This document shows positions 11,392 through 23,598 of a DNA stretch of 64,000 bases, piece by piece. The notes under the pieces were generated by a model. That model was not told the origin of the DNA, did not search any database, and saw only the letters and a program-made list of their open reading frames with translations. The position numbers and the translations under genes are program-made. The stretch is from Aquanectria penicillioides (lineage: Eukaryota > Ascomycota > Sordariomycetes > Hypocreales > Nectriaceae), in NCBI GenBank assembly GCA_003415625.1, contig PYIU01000007.1, forward strand, positions 1,550,001 to 1,614,000, in the 5' to 3' direction. How positions within the stretch are numbered: the stretch's first letter is position 1; every line of letters begins with the position of its first letter.

Positions 11392-14300
11392 ATGGCAGAA
11401 GTCATCGGCGTAGTCGCCGCCGCCGGCCAGTTTGTCGAACAAAGCGTGCGGATTGTCAGGATCGCCAAAACCGTACTCGACAAGATCCAGCATGCCCCCG
11501 ACGAGATTCAGTCGTGGCGCTCAGAGGTCGAGTCGCTGCAGCACATCATAGTCACCACCAAGGAATCTCGTTCCCTGCAGACAGCCGAGATTGAGCCCAC
11601 AGTCCAAAGCTGCCTTGTGGCCTGCAACAAACTATCCCAGATATTTGACGACCTTGACTTTGAGAAAACCGACCCCTTGGGTCATAAAACGTGGAAATCT
11701 ATCGGTGGTCTTGCAAAGGAGAAGGACATCCAACAATTGCTTGCCCAAATCGAACGGCTAAAGAATACGTTGAGCATACAGATTAATCTTGTCAATTCGT
11801 TCGTGATGAGCCACGCCTATGGTGCCAAAACCTCGTGTCTGACAACAAGTATAGAAATAATTCACAGTTGAGCGAAATTGCCACTGGCATCCAAAAGCTC
11901 AAATTCAATGCACAACACGATTCCGATCAAGGCCAGTGCCTTGAGGCCCTCTTCAACACTGACCCCATCGATGATCGTAGTAGCATCATAACTGCCAAGG
12001 GCGTAAGGACGGTCGGGACATGTGAATGGGTTCTCTCTACTTGGGAGTATCAAGAATGGGAAAAATCTCAAGGTCAGCTATTGTGGATTTCCGGTCCGCC
12101 TGGGAAAGGGAAAACATTCATCTCCATCTTTCTATCTCAACACCTCGAAGGATTGAATCGGCAGCAGTCTAACTCGGCCGTTATCTACTTCTTTTGTGAC
12201 AACAAAATCGCCACTCGAAATACTGCTGTCGGTATTCTACGTGGGCTAATATACCAGCTTGTCCAACTGAACAGCCAACTATTGTCACATGTCCTACCTC
12301 AGTTCAGAATCCAAAGAGAAGCCCTTTTTTCCGAATCATCGTTCGAAGCATTATGGAGGATATTCCTTGCTATTCTTGACGACCCTAGCTGCCAGTCAAT
12401 CTCATGCATCCTCGACGCGTTGGACGAATGCAGCACGTCGTCAATGTCGTCGCTCTTGTCAAAAATACGAAATTATTTCACAATAGACAACCCAAATCGA
12501 AACTTTAGGCTAATTATATTGAGTCGAGGACACCCAGAAGTTCTTCCCTCATTCTTATCTGGGTTTTCTCGCATAACATTGGACACAATTCAGCATGATG
12601 CTGAGCTATACATCTCGCAACGTGTGGCCCAAATTGCCATTAGGAAGGGTATTAAAGACACACCTCTTCATAAGCACATCGAAAAAGTGTTCAAAGATCG
12701 ATCTGAAGGCACGTTTCTGTGGGCCAGTCTGATGTCCCAGGACATCGAGGCCAAAGCAGTGAGCGAGATTGAAAGCGCTCTGGAACAGCTTCCTCGAGGC
12801 CTTGACGCCATATATGAGAGGGTCTTATCACAGATAAAGCCAGAAGACAATGAGGCTATTTCCAATGTGCTTTTGTGGGTCACTCTAGCAATGGAGCCAT
12901 TAGAGATACCCGAGATCTGCGATGCTGTGAGGATTCAATCTTCGCCCCATTTAAGTCGAGAGGACATCTGCAGGAGCTACATCAAATCTTGTGGCCATCT
13001 CCTTCAAATCAAAGCTCGGCAGTATGCTACTGAAAGACGAGAGTATGTAAATTTTGTTCATCAAAGTGCAAAAGACTTTCTTCTGTTCAAGAATCAGGGT
13101 TCCAACACAGAAACCTACCGAATCAAGGAAGAAGAAGGGCATAGGAAGATAGCCAACAGGCTCATCGCATATCTCGACGAAGGGTGTTCATTCAAGGAAG
13201 AGCGCGATGACTTGCATCCCAAGCATCTTCTGGTTCTATACATCGACCAATTTCTGTGGGACCATTTTCGTGGTGCAGGCGAAGAGATCTTTGGAATCAT
13301 TGAAGAAAACCCAAGCATTTTTGCCAAGAAGTCGCCCACTCGCGATCTTTTATTGTCCGGCCACTGGGATTTTTTGGATCATCATAATCCACTGCTTCAC
13401 TTTGCATGCGCTTTCGGTCCCTACCCCCTTGTCAGGTACGCCTTGGAGAAAAGGACTATTTTCAACAAATTCGGACTCCACAAAGATATCAACAAAGGAT
13501 GGGGCATTTTAAGAAAGACGCCACTCCATCTTGCCTGTGGACGAGGTGATGAGAAAATTGTGAGCTTGCTGTTGAATCATGGTGCCAGCATTAAAATTAA
13601 AGATGTTTTACGCAACTCTCCTCTTCACACGGCTCTCGAGCAATTAAAGTTTCCTATTTTCCACATACTCATATCGACGAAACATGCACCTAAGGTTATA
13701 CAAAAAGACCTATCTCAAGCTTATCAAATAAACCTTCTCTATCTTGCCGCCCGTGCCGGGGACCAAAGAATCTGCGAGCTGTTGATCGAGAAGTATCACT
13801 ATGGCCTAGAAACGATCCAGTCAAATGGCGACACGGCTCTCTCCATCGCTATTGCAAGGAGGCATTGGGAACTCGCGCATACCCTCATCAATCGCTGGGG
13901 TGCAAAAGTAGATTCGTTGTTACTACTTAGAGCAGGCTGCCGCCTCGCCGAAAAGCAAACCAAAAGAACCTTCCATCTCCTCATCAATAAGTTCAACGTC
14001 AATATTCACGCCCGTGACGGGGAAGGGAACACCGCCCTGCATGTAATGCTCTCTAACAAGCACGAGGTCGAGTATAACCATGTCAGCCTTTTGCTTGAAT
14101 TCGGGGTTGATCCAGGACAAACCAATAAGAATGGAATGACTGCCCTCATGTTTGGCTTCAATCATCCGTCTAGGGGCCTCGATGAGAACATCGTCCGCCT
14201 GCTTCTCATGGACCCACGGGTCCAAGTCAACGCCACAGACATGGCTGGACAGGCTCTTCTGCACTACTTCTCAATGAATATCGCATCGCTCTTAGGGCGA

Positions 14301-14606
14301 AAGCGTCCAATCTGCAAGATTTTGAAAACTCTTCTTCAGTTTGGTGCAGACCGAGATCTAAAGGATAGTCAGGGACGCCTGGCATATGATATTGCCCAGG
14401 AGCACGGGAAACACCTTAGAGAAGTGGTTTGCGGGGTGTCTGATGTGACTGATTCTTCTGATTTCAAGGATGAAGAAACATGGTCGTTAACGGTTGCACA
14501 ATACACAGAGATGCTGGCCTTGTTCGAAAGTTATGACCCGGCTCCTCCTGGCCCGCCCATTCTCCCCGAGACTCCACCTAATAGTAGGGGATCATGGCTT
14601 AATTAG
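11392..14606 (+). CDS. STAND/NLR immune-type receptor, SesA-NACHT-ankyrin
   Basis: Exons 11392-11802 and 11868-14606 (65-nt intron with CTGAC branch site) give 1,048 residues. Residues 1 to about 130 form an all-helical N-terminal domain of the SesA class (starts MAEVIGVVAAAGQFVEQ), the signalling domain found on fungal NACHT proteins. The NACHT follows: TDPIDDRSSI linker, Walker A GPPGKGKT, Walker B SCILDALDEC, and the winged-helix-like region with LPRGLDAIYERVL. The C-terminus has about seven ankyrin-type repeats (TPLHLACGRGDEKIVSLLL, NTALHVML, GQALLHYF). Such proteins act in allorecognition and programmed cell death, with repeats sensing ligand and SesA passing the signal. The frame is intact from end to end, unlike the HET gene at 57.9 kb. 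The first ATG is taken because it begins the domain directly. Family is secure; ligand and partner are unknown. Confidence 0.93.
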
Positions 14607-15540
14607 AAAATTGGATAGTAATAACAGAAATTTCATTGCGAAGGTGTATCGGTATATAATGCCTGTGGTTCTATCCGCGTATCTCAGTCACTAAACCTAG
14701 TGGTGTTCGCTAACGTGTTTAACCCCAGTTATCCATCGGGTTGTTGAACCAATCAACCCAATAATCGGCAAGACTCACAGGACACGACAGGCGTTTCACA
14801 ACTCATACTCTTGAGCTCTTGTCTTCTCGTACGAGCCTAGTTAGAATCGCAGTTGCATATCTACTCTAGTTCAACGGGCTGCGTTTCCTCGAAAAGCCCA
14901 AAGACAATTAATTGGTTGTTACTAGGCATGCCTTCTCCTCAGATAAAAGTGGCCATAGTTCTTCGACCCCGCCAACTGCCAAGAATTTCTACTACAGATC
15001 AGGCAGGTCATTGTCCGCGGCCCGCCCCCGCCGTAACCCATAGGCCCACCGCGGCCGGGACTTGCAACGACGTCACTGGGCAGCGTGAGCGAGCTTCCCG
15101 AACTGGCGATAACATCTCCAATACCCGGGCAGTGGTAAAGCATGATGACACAGAGCGGACGGATGGCCCATTGCCCATGTCATCGTAAGCTTAAAATCCA
15201 GGAAAGGAAGCTGGCGAACCCGAAGAGCAGGATCGTGATGGCGCCGGCAAGTCATGATTGGCTTGCCACGGATCTCTGCCTGTTCTCGCGTATATGCCAA
15301 GTCGTCTGCTCCCGCATACATAGTCGATTGCACAATGAATAAGCATCATGGTAACATTAAATATCGTCTGCCTTTCACCGCGTGGCAGCGTGGTATGCGG
15401 CCATTTATATCAGTCACATTGTCCGTGTCCATTGTCCTTTCTCATCCTCTTGTTGTCACTCGTTTCTTAAGAGACGGGTGTTCAAGCAAGACTATACCAC
15501 GGCAAATTAATATAGACAACTCTTTTCCCCAAGATCTAGT
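14607..15540. other. Intergenic between NLR and peptidase genes
   Basis: The NLR 3' UTR gives way to a promoter-like region for the secreted peptidase. AT- and CT-rich tracts occur upstream of 15541. No coding signal or RNA gene seen. Confidence 0.45.
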
Positions 15541-17886
15541 ATGCGTATACTTCAGCTCTCGGCTCTCGCAGGCCTCGTGGCCGGCGTGTCTGCCTGCCAG
15601 CGTGACTTCGACGTCGTAGCACGTCACACACACCGCCAACCTCTTGCTAAACGCAGCGACCAGTGGCCGCCAGTGCTTGACGAACGGGAGACCCTCTTAG
15701 TCAATTCTTTTGATAATGTTTCTATTGATCAGTGGTCATATTACTACGGACACCAAGTCAAGCTCGCGGGCTTTGGCAAGGAAGCTGCCCAGTGGACCGC
15801 TGACCGCTGGAATGAAAACGGCTTCGAGTCGCACCTGAAAGAATATGAAGTCTACTTTCGGTATCCGGTCAGCGCTTCACTGAATTTTACAAGCTCTGAC
15901 GGTAAGACCTCGGAGGTCAAGCTTAAAGAGGATATTCTTGAAGAGGACGATGTGACTGGTTATGATGCGATTTCGCAACAGACGTGGCTGGGTTACTCGC
16001 CTTCAGGCAACGCCACCGCCGAATACATCTACGCTGGGTAAGACTAAAGAACCTTTCTCATATTCACTTTTATCAAACGAAATAGATCCGTTGCTAACAT
16101 CTCTTTCACAGCCGCGGCTCTATTGATGATTTCGAGAGGCTTGTCGAGCTAGGGGTTGAGATTAAGGGCAAGATCGCATTAATCAAGTATGGTGGTCTGT
16201 TCCGCGGTCTCAAGGTCAAGAATGCCCAGGAACATGGGGCAATTGCTGCAGTTATTTTCACTGACACGGATGGCGATGGAAACATCACTGTGGCCAATGG
16301 CTATGAAGCCTACCCTGGTGAGTGAACAATGAATGGATTTGGCGCCATCACAGACTAACATGTTACTCAGATGGGCCGGCCAGAAATCCAAGCGCTGTCC
16401 AAAAAGGGTCCACGCTCTTCCTTTCCACTCAACCCGGTGATCCTACGACCCCGGGCTATCCGTCTCACAAGGGTGCCCCTCGAGCAGACATCTCAAATGT
16501 CATTTCCAAGATTCCCTCTCTTCCCATCTCTCATTCCGCTGCAGAGCCTCTGCTGAAGGCACTCAATGGTTACGGAGTCTCCGGTAAGGAAGTCAATCGA
16601 ACCTCTTGGATTGGCGCCCTGGATGCCGATTATGACACTGGGCCCGCCCCAGGCGTAAAGCTCTCGCTGGACGTCTTGTCTCGTGAGCAGTATGCACCCA
16701 TTCACAATGTCATTGGCTGGATCAACGGCACCAACTCTGATGAGACGATTATCATCGGAAACCACAGAGACGCTTGGATGGTTGTAAGTACATATAGCCC
16801 ATGGATGAAGGCCTTCTAGTTGAGACAATGATTACTGACTGCCATGTGTAGGGAGGCAACGGTGATCCCAACTCTGGTTCAGCGGTTCTAGTCGAGTTCA
16901 CTCGTGCCCTCAACAAGCTTCGCAACGCTGGTTGGCAACCCAAGCGAAACATTGTCATAGCCTCTTGGGACGCAGAAGAATGGGGTCTCATTGGATCCAC
17001 CGAGTGGGTTGAAGAGTACGTCAACTGGCTCACTGACACAGCTGTGGCATACTTGAACATTGATGTCGCGGTCAGTGGTCCGAGGCCCAATCTTGCCGCC
17101 ACACCGGAGCTGAGCACCTTGGCCACCGAGACTATGAAAAAAGTCATCTGGCCGAACTTTGGAGGCTATAACATCTCATTCTACGACGCTTGGTATGAAT
17201 CCACCGAGGGAGTAGTTGAAGTCCTCGGCTCCGGTTCGGATTACACGGGCTTCCTCCATCGCGGAATAAGCTCGTTCGATGTTGGCAGTTCTGGCGGTGC
17301 AAATGACCCTATTTGGCACTACCACTCCAACTACGATACATACCACTGGATGTCAACCTTTGGCGATCCAGGGTTCCATGTTCATGCAGCACAGGGCCAA
17401 TACCTCGCCCTTGTCGCATACCATCTTGCAAGTGACGAGGTCCTTCCCATTGATACTCAAAACTATGCTGTCGAGCTACGCGCCTACTATGACGACCTTT
17501 CTGAGTATTCCAAGGAGCAAGAGGCCGGTCTTGACCTCTCCGAGCTCGACAAGGCCATTACACAATTCAAGAAGAGCGCCGACGCAGTCAAGGCTCTTGA
17601 GCTCGAAGCCACCAAGAGCGACGACGATGACCTCAAGACACTCATCAACCACAAGTACCGCGACTTCCAACGCGGCTTCATCTCTCAAGGCGGTCTGCCC
17701 GATCGCGAGTTTTACAAGCACGTTGTCACGGCCCCTGGCCTTGACACCGGCTACGCCGCAGTTACTTTCCCCGGCGTCACTGAGGGCGTGCAGTATGCCA
17801 AGGATGGCAATTTCTCACTTGCCCAGGAGTGGGTTGGTAAAACTGCTCGCGGAATCGTGGTGGCTGCCAACATCCTAAAGCCTTAG
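15541..17886 (+). CDS. Secreted M28 family metallopeptidase (glutamate carboxypeptidase II-like)
   Basis: Exons 15541-16037, 16112-16317, 16371-16783 and 16852-17886; introns of 74, 53 and 68 nt restore phase exactly, giving 716 residues. A signal peptide (MRILQLSALAGLVAGVSA) is followed by a short propeptide-like stretch ending in Lys-Arg. A PA-type inserted domain (about residues 160-280) precedes the zinc peptidase core. Zinc ligands are visible: His in GNHRDAW, Asp in GDPNSG, the Glu pair in SWDAEEWGL, Asp in YLNIDVAVSG and a His in the HSNYDTYHWM region. A helical dimerisation-like domain closes the chain. Relatives hydrolyse acidic dipeptides or trim C-terminal Glu; extracellular or vacuolar peptide processing is the likely role. 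The usual second Phe/Gly of the core (WVFGA) is replaced by WMVGG, which may affect specificity. Confidence 0.92.
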
Positions 17887-18004
17887 ATCTTCATATAATT
17901 GGGCAAGCCTCTGGACTTTCATTGAGAGGATTTACAAAACATGCATATTCATTCTGGAGCTAATTTGCATGCACATATAAACGACTTCAAGACATGGCGA
18001 TCGT

Positions 18005-18205
18005 TTATTCCATGACATCATGTCCTTTCATTTTACGGGATATCATTAGCAATTCATAAGCACGATCTTTAGACTCTCTCATTTCGACCTCAGTAATGGG
18101 CTTGAGGGCCAGGTTCACGAATAGGTAGCATATCCATAAGCATAAGAGAAATGAAGCCGGTATCGATAGTAGAATCTGATGTCGGAGGTTTACAATGAAG
18201 TTTCA
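18005..18205 (-). pseudogene. Relic terminal exon of a membrane protein
   Basis: A minus-strand frame, open from an in-frame TGA at about 18208 to TAA at 18005-18007, encodes a transmembrane segment (IPASFLLCLWICYLFVNL) followed by a charged tail (PITEVEMRESKDRAYELL, ending GHDVME). The membrane helix plus acidic-basic tail looks like the end of a transporter or receptor. No matching upstream exons can be joined: neighbouring frames hold stops. It could instead be the last exon of a badly diverged multi-exon gene. The family is not recognised. The ATTCTACT segment after ACATCAG at about 18176 would suit a splice acceptor. Confidence 0.35.
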
Positions 18206-19386
18206 TGCACTCGCAAAATGTCCTTGTTGGTGCTCGTTGTATTTTCTTGGTCCTCGTATGCCACTTTTCACACTTGACCCGTATCGAGACGATATTAACC
18301 CACCAGCAGAGTTTGCAGAGAATCAATGGACCAAACACCCCCAAACAAGCCAAACATCGATGGCTCACTATATTGGCAAGCAGAATAGACACGCAGGACC
18401 GACCTCAAATAAACATGCCAAGTCGTTGCTAGCGCAAATGCTGTGATGCGCAAGCCACAACTTGGTTAAATGTACCATTACCCTACACTCTGCATGCAAC
18501 TACCCCTCGCCCTGAATCAGGTTGCGATATTGTCCAATTCTAATAACATCAATGTCAACAACATATATGAGTATTATTCTAGCTCGAAACTCGGCCTTAA
18601 ATGAGTCAATCGATTCCTTTCAACCACATGCCTCCACATAGACTTCGTCCAAGAGAACTTCGTGGGATAAAATACCGGTATACGAGTCAGCGACGTATTG
18701 ACATCACAAGTTTACTGCAAAGATTTTGAACTTAATCAATGTTAGGGCAAGTTTCATTTTTCCTTAGTCAAAACTATGTGGCTATCATAAAGTTTCTTGA
18801 ATAAACAATGACAACCCACCTCGACAACACCCTAGGTGTTATCCATTGTGAGGAAATTTCTAGTCCTGTTACGTTACAAATATTCCACATTGTATCTTAT
18901 TCGAAATGTACGGTGCACGCCATTCATATACTTAGCACCAAATAATGGCGCTCTGGAGTTTTGGAGTGCTGAATATTCTTCCGAATCTGGGGTTCCAAGA
19001 TGAACCATATGATGACGCGCGGAGTATGTGATGTGTACTTTTTTTTTAACTCGGTCTAGTAAGCGGCGATAACCTAAAGGGATGGGCTACCAAAGTCCCC
19101 TCTCGAATGATCCCTGCTCCGTGGCACTTGCTAAGCTAACCAAACCTGCGAACCTGAACTGTATATTGTCACTTCTCAAGATGGGCAGGGATGTGATGAC
19201 GCAGACGAGGATCAATCACCGCAAGGCAAGGCCACGGATTCAAGGCTTTGGTAAAGGTGGAATCCATTTCATCAAAAATGGAGTCAATATCAGTCTAGCG
19301 GAGATGGACTCGATTATGTGGGAACGGGTCGGCATTTGACATGCTTTGTCTTGCTGATTATTCAACAAGCCAGGAATGCAGACTCT

Positions 19387-19403
19387 GGGGGGGGGGGGGG
19401 GGG
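19387..19403. repeat. Poly(G) tract, about 17 bases
   Basis: Uninterrupted run of G in intergenic sequence. Together with C tracts at 23914-23929 and 59605-59625 it is one of three long G/C mononucleotide runs in the window. Confidence 0.8.
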
Positions 19404-21648
19404 TAAGCGTTGAGAAGCGGAGGACAAGTCTCCGGCCCTGGACGGGATAGAGGAATGTAAGTCTTTGATTGGCCCCAGAATTTGATTGACGGAAATCTCC
19501 AGAATAATGTGTGTTAGGCACTTATTCGTTATTCCAAGGAGGTCTATTCTTGGAGAACCCAAATTACGCGTTCGAGGCCATGTTCAGAGGGACTAATAAT
19601 AGCCTCCGTCATGGAACGTCGGGCAATTGGGTCTGTTTGACTGGAGGGACGTGTTGGAACCTCATTTGCAAAGTTTCAGCTCATTGCATACTTTTTTTAT
19701 CGAGCAAGGCAGGCCACTTTACTATCTTGGGTGGACAGGGAGGCTGATATATTTAGTCTTTTGATGAGAGGGTGCGTTGTCGGCCTGACCGTGGCGTGCC
19801 AGGAATCCCCGGAGCGCATAGGGCCAAAGCGGCGAGGGATCTCAGGAGTGCAGATCATGATGTGGCCTGATGGGGGGGAGCAGCGCAGGGAAACACGCGG
19901 GTGTAATATAGCAAAAAATTCCGCATGAGGATCGGGTACATATATATCCCTATGCCTATGCCTATGCCACCCGCCATTGACGATATTGCGACCTGAAGAA
20001 CCTGAGGAGACAGGGGGAGTCGAAGCACGCGACGACCCAGGCGCATAAACGGGGGTGCAGACGTGATGAAATTACTCGTATGAAGGGCATGAAATGTGCC
20101 AGTACGGAGTACAGCACCACTGAGTTGTCCCAAAAAGGGCATTGGCAGGGCTTTGCTCACTGTAGAGCACTACCAAAAGGGGACCAGGTCCACGTTAACA
20201 CGGGCCACACACGACATCCTTCCCTGGAAGGGGGCGGGCGGGAAGAGCCACGCCGAGGCCAAGGCCCAGGGGCCTGAAACCGAGCTCCCCAGCGTCAATC
20301 AGCAAATCAGTCAGTGCAGGATCGATCGGTTTTGGGGATGGGCTGGCGAGAGGCGAGCGGTGGATGGAGCAATCACCATGGCCTCGTGAGGGACCTGACA
20401 GACTACCTAACGAACGGGGGCCCGAACTAAATGGGGCGTTAGCCTCTGAGATCCCCTGCGAGATGGCGCGTGCCTTTGTCGTTTGGTCTGGTCGTGGTCT
20501 AGGCGCTTTGCAAGTTGGACCCTTGCGATAAGTGAGATGGTTAATGACCTGTTAGGGCGCGAAACAGGGGATATCGGGGGATAGGTATTGGGAGCCAAAG
20601 TGCTGTGCCAACACCCAGGACACCAGACCAGACCACCGGACCGGACTATGGAACATGAGAGCAGGAGGGGATATGAAGCAAGATCCATTCGTATACATAC
20701 ATACGAGCTGCACAGAGTATCCTACAGCCTGTACAGTGCATATTCGAGACCAACCAAGAGCGAGGGGTTGTTTGGGAAGTCAGTTTGGAGGGCCGGCCAG
20801 CCAAGGGCCTCATCAAAGGGTAAATTAAGATTGATGTCATCCGCCCACACAACCCCCCTATCCCCTTTTCATTGGACATCCGAGAATGAATTGAATGATG
20901 GTGATAGGCGGCGCTGAGCCATCTTGGGCGAAATAATATCCCCCAGTGGTGGTGCAAAAAGTGTGCTGGAGATTGGAAGAAGTCATTCGCGGGTCGCCTG
21001 GTGTTCTCTGGGCCTTGAGTGGTGGGCAGGCAATCAATCATCCTCTGCCCATGGCGGATGACGGGACTAGCCATACGCAGATGACGACCATGACAGGTGA
21101 CGAAAAAGACGAAACAGAGAAACGCGACAGGATGGCTGACAACGGGAACGGCGAAGGCCGACCGGGGAATATCCTTGGATAGAAACGAAACACGGGGGAA
21201 GGGATTATCCCAAGGATTTTTTCTCTGCTTCTCTTCTGTCGTCTGCAGCGTATTTTATGCACTCTCTCTGTAACCAACTACTACTAAAAAAACCAAAACC
21301 CCCCCCAGTGTCGGCGTTCCGGGGGCGGAGAGTTGATGGACCGGGGCGAGGGATGGATGCAGCGCAATGATTGATGAGCAATAGAAGGACGAGGGGGTGG
21401 AAGCCGGGAGCCAGACCATGCCAGCGCCACTAAACGAGGCACGACAATGGCCAAAGCTCTGTTTCCCTTATTCCCCCTTCCCTTGCTATCCAGGCAGTGT
21501 CGGGACGGCCACCTGGATCATGGTGGCAGTGACGCTTTCTCGGGTTGATGGGCTTTAATTAGCCCGGGCTGGCTGAAGAGGAGCCATAGCGCATTGAGTA
21601 GAGTGAGCGAGTAGAGTCAGCGAGTAAAGTGAGTGAGTTCATGGTCAC

Positions 21649-21670
21649 CGTCGTCGTCGTCGTCGTCGTC
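21649..21670. repeat. Trinucleotide repeat (CGT/TCG)n
   Basis: Seven uninterrupted units flanked on both sides by ACCGTCG copies. It lies in the gene desert and is not in a credible reading frame. Confidence 0.8.
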
Positions 21671-23598
21671 ACCGTCGATAACCTCAACCTCGAGTCCTCG
21701 ACCTCGACCACTATGACCAGGGCCCTGCTGGCTACGCATGCGCGCGGGGATCCATGCGTGGTCAGTTCCCTTACTTGGGCCGCATGCTTGCTTTTTGGCA
21801 CCCGCTAGCCCTGCTGCGCAGCCCGCAGTGCATCATGTAGAGGGGACGCCCACACGTTACAGACTACTGCGTGGCTTGCCTCCGTCGTGGTGCAGGTAGG
21901 TTGTATGCACGGGATGGAACAAGGCTGGCTATGGAATCCAATATGCAGGAGTAATGTGGAGAGAGCATCGCGACATTGGAGCAGCTGCTGGCAACGTTGG
22001 GCAGGGCCTGCAGGTCTGGTAGACGGATAGACGGATAGAATGAGCATTCACAGACAAGACGATTTCTAACCTAGTTTATCAAGTTTTGCCAAGTGATCCA
22101 ACTGCATGTAACCAGACGCCGTAGTATGAAGTAAACGGATAGTCGAGCCATCCGGTTAAGCAGGTCCCATGAGGAACAGTCTTGGGAACGGGCAAGAGAT
22201 GGATTCTCTCTTTCATATCACGAAGGCGCGCGTTGCAAATGGGCAACTGAGCACAGTCATAAGCGGAGGATGATGGCACGGGGGTGAGACTGCATGACAG
22301 CCTCTCCTCCCGGACGCTTCTTGTCTTGTTGGCCATTGCTGGATCAGACACGGCTGTTGACTCGTCTCAGACCTTCAGTCGGGGCTCCGGTCCTGCTTGT
22401 TCCTTGTCCATTCCCCGGTGACGAGCGTTTGGCATTCAGTTTGACACTCTCTATTTCGCTGTGTGTCGCCTGTGCGAGAGTGTCTGTCGACTCCATCAAT
22501 TCCCCTTTTTGTTACTACGACTCAACTCTTGTCTGTTACTCGCGTAGCACTGAAATAAGTGCGTCTGTGAGCATGCGGTGCGTGTGTGTATGCGTGTGGG
22601 TGGGTGTGCTATATGCTGTACTGCCCTGCGCCGCTGTGTTGTGCTGCTATATGTAGCAATGGCCTCAGGTGCGTAGTCCGTAAATAAATTACTGGGGGCT
22701 GACTATTTTTTTTTTTAGACTTTATTTTAATTTTTTAATTTTCAAATAGGATGAGATTGAGATTGATTTTCTAGCCAGCCTACTGGCACACAGTCCGTAT
22801 TGGGGGAGATTTGGGCGCATTACTGACTGCCCTTCTATGCGAGAACCTAATAGAAAGCAGGACGAGCCCATCAATTAAGCCCACGCCCCCTTCTGTGGGC
22901 GCGAATAGGCACTCCCCCCTGACTCTGACTGACAGGACGGCAGCCAGGCACAGGAACAGGCAAGGGACAGGCACCACCAAACCCATGGGACACTTTCTCG
23001 GCCATGGCTTTCGCATTTGCATTCACGCACACGCGCACGCACGCGCACAGCAGCTTGAACCGAACTGTCCCTGTGCTCGCCACTCACTAGACACGACCTG
23101 GGCTGGCCCCAAAAGGGGCGTTAGCATAGAGGCCTTCCTGTGCGCCGTCCGAGGTCCCTTGGGCCAGTCTTTGATGATGACCCCCCGAATGCACGCCGCT
23201 GGCTGCGTGTGGGCGGGCTCCACAGGGGGATGATACCCACACGCTGCCCACAAGACAAACCCACAAGGCCCCCGGGAAAGCGCCCAAGGGAGATGGACGC
23301 CCCGGGGGGTTGATAATAGTGGATACCAGCAAGTGCACGCAGTGTCCAGTGATGCTCCAGGCGCTGGCCGTGCGGCACTGGACCTTGCCTTAGCTACCCG
23401 ACCGCCGTCCTGACCTTTAAGGGACCTTGGATCTACTCTCTGCTCATCTTAACTTAACCTGCCCTCTTCCTCTCATCCTCCACGACCCGACCTGCTTTCG
23501 TATCTGCTTCTTCTTTCTGTGATACCCCCGATCCAATTCACCCTCTTCGCGCATCGCTACTACTTTAATTTTTTTCTCTCCCAAACCCATCGCCCGAC

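Larger units (their letters stand above)
18206..23598. other. 5.4-kb gene desert
   Basis: No frame here looks protein coding on either strand. The first kilobase is AT-rich. The rest is mixed, with simple sequence: a G tract at 19387-19403, three CCTATG units near 19955, GAGTGAGC-like repeats at 21596-21636, a TCG/CGT run at 21649-21670, TG- and CA-rich stretches at 22580-22620 and 23020-23050. Upstream of 23599 it becomes pyrimidine-rich, as for a leader. It may hold regulatory sequence or non-coding transcripts for the small gene that follows; nothing proves it. Confidence 0.5.
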
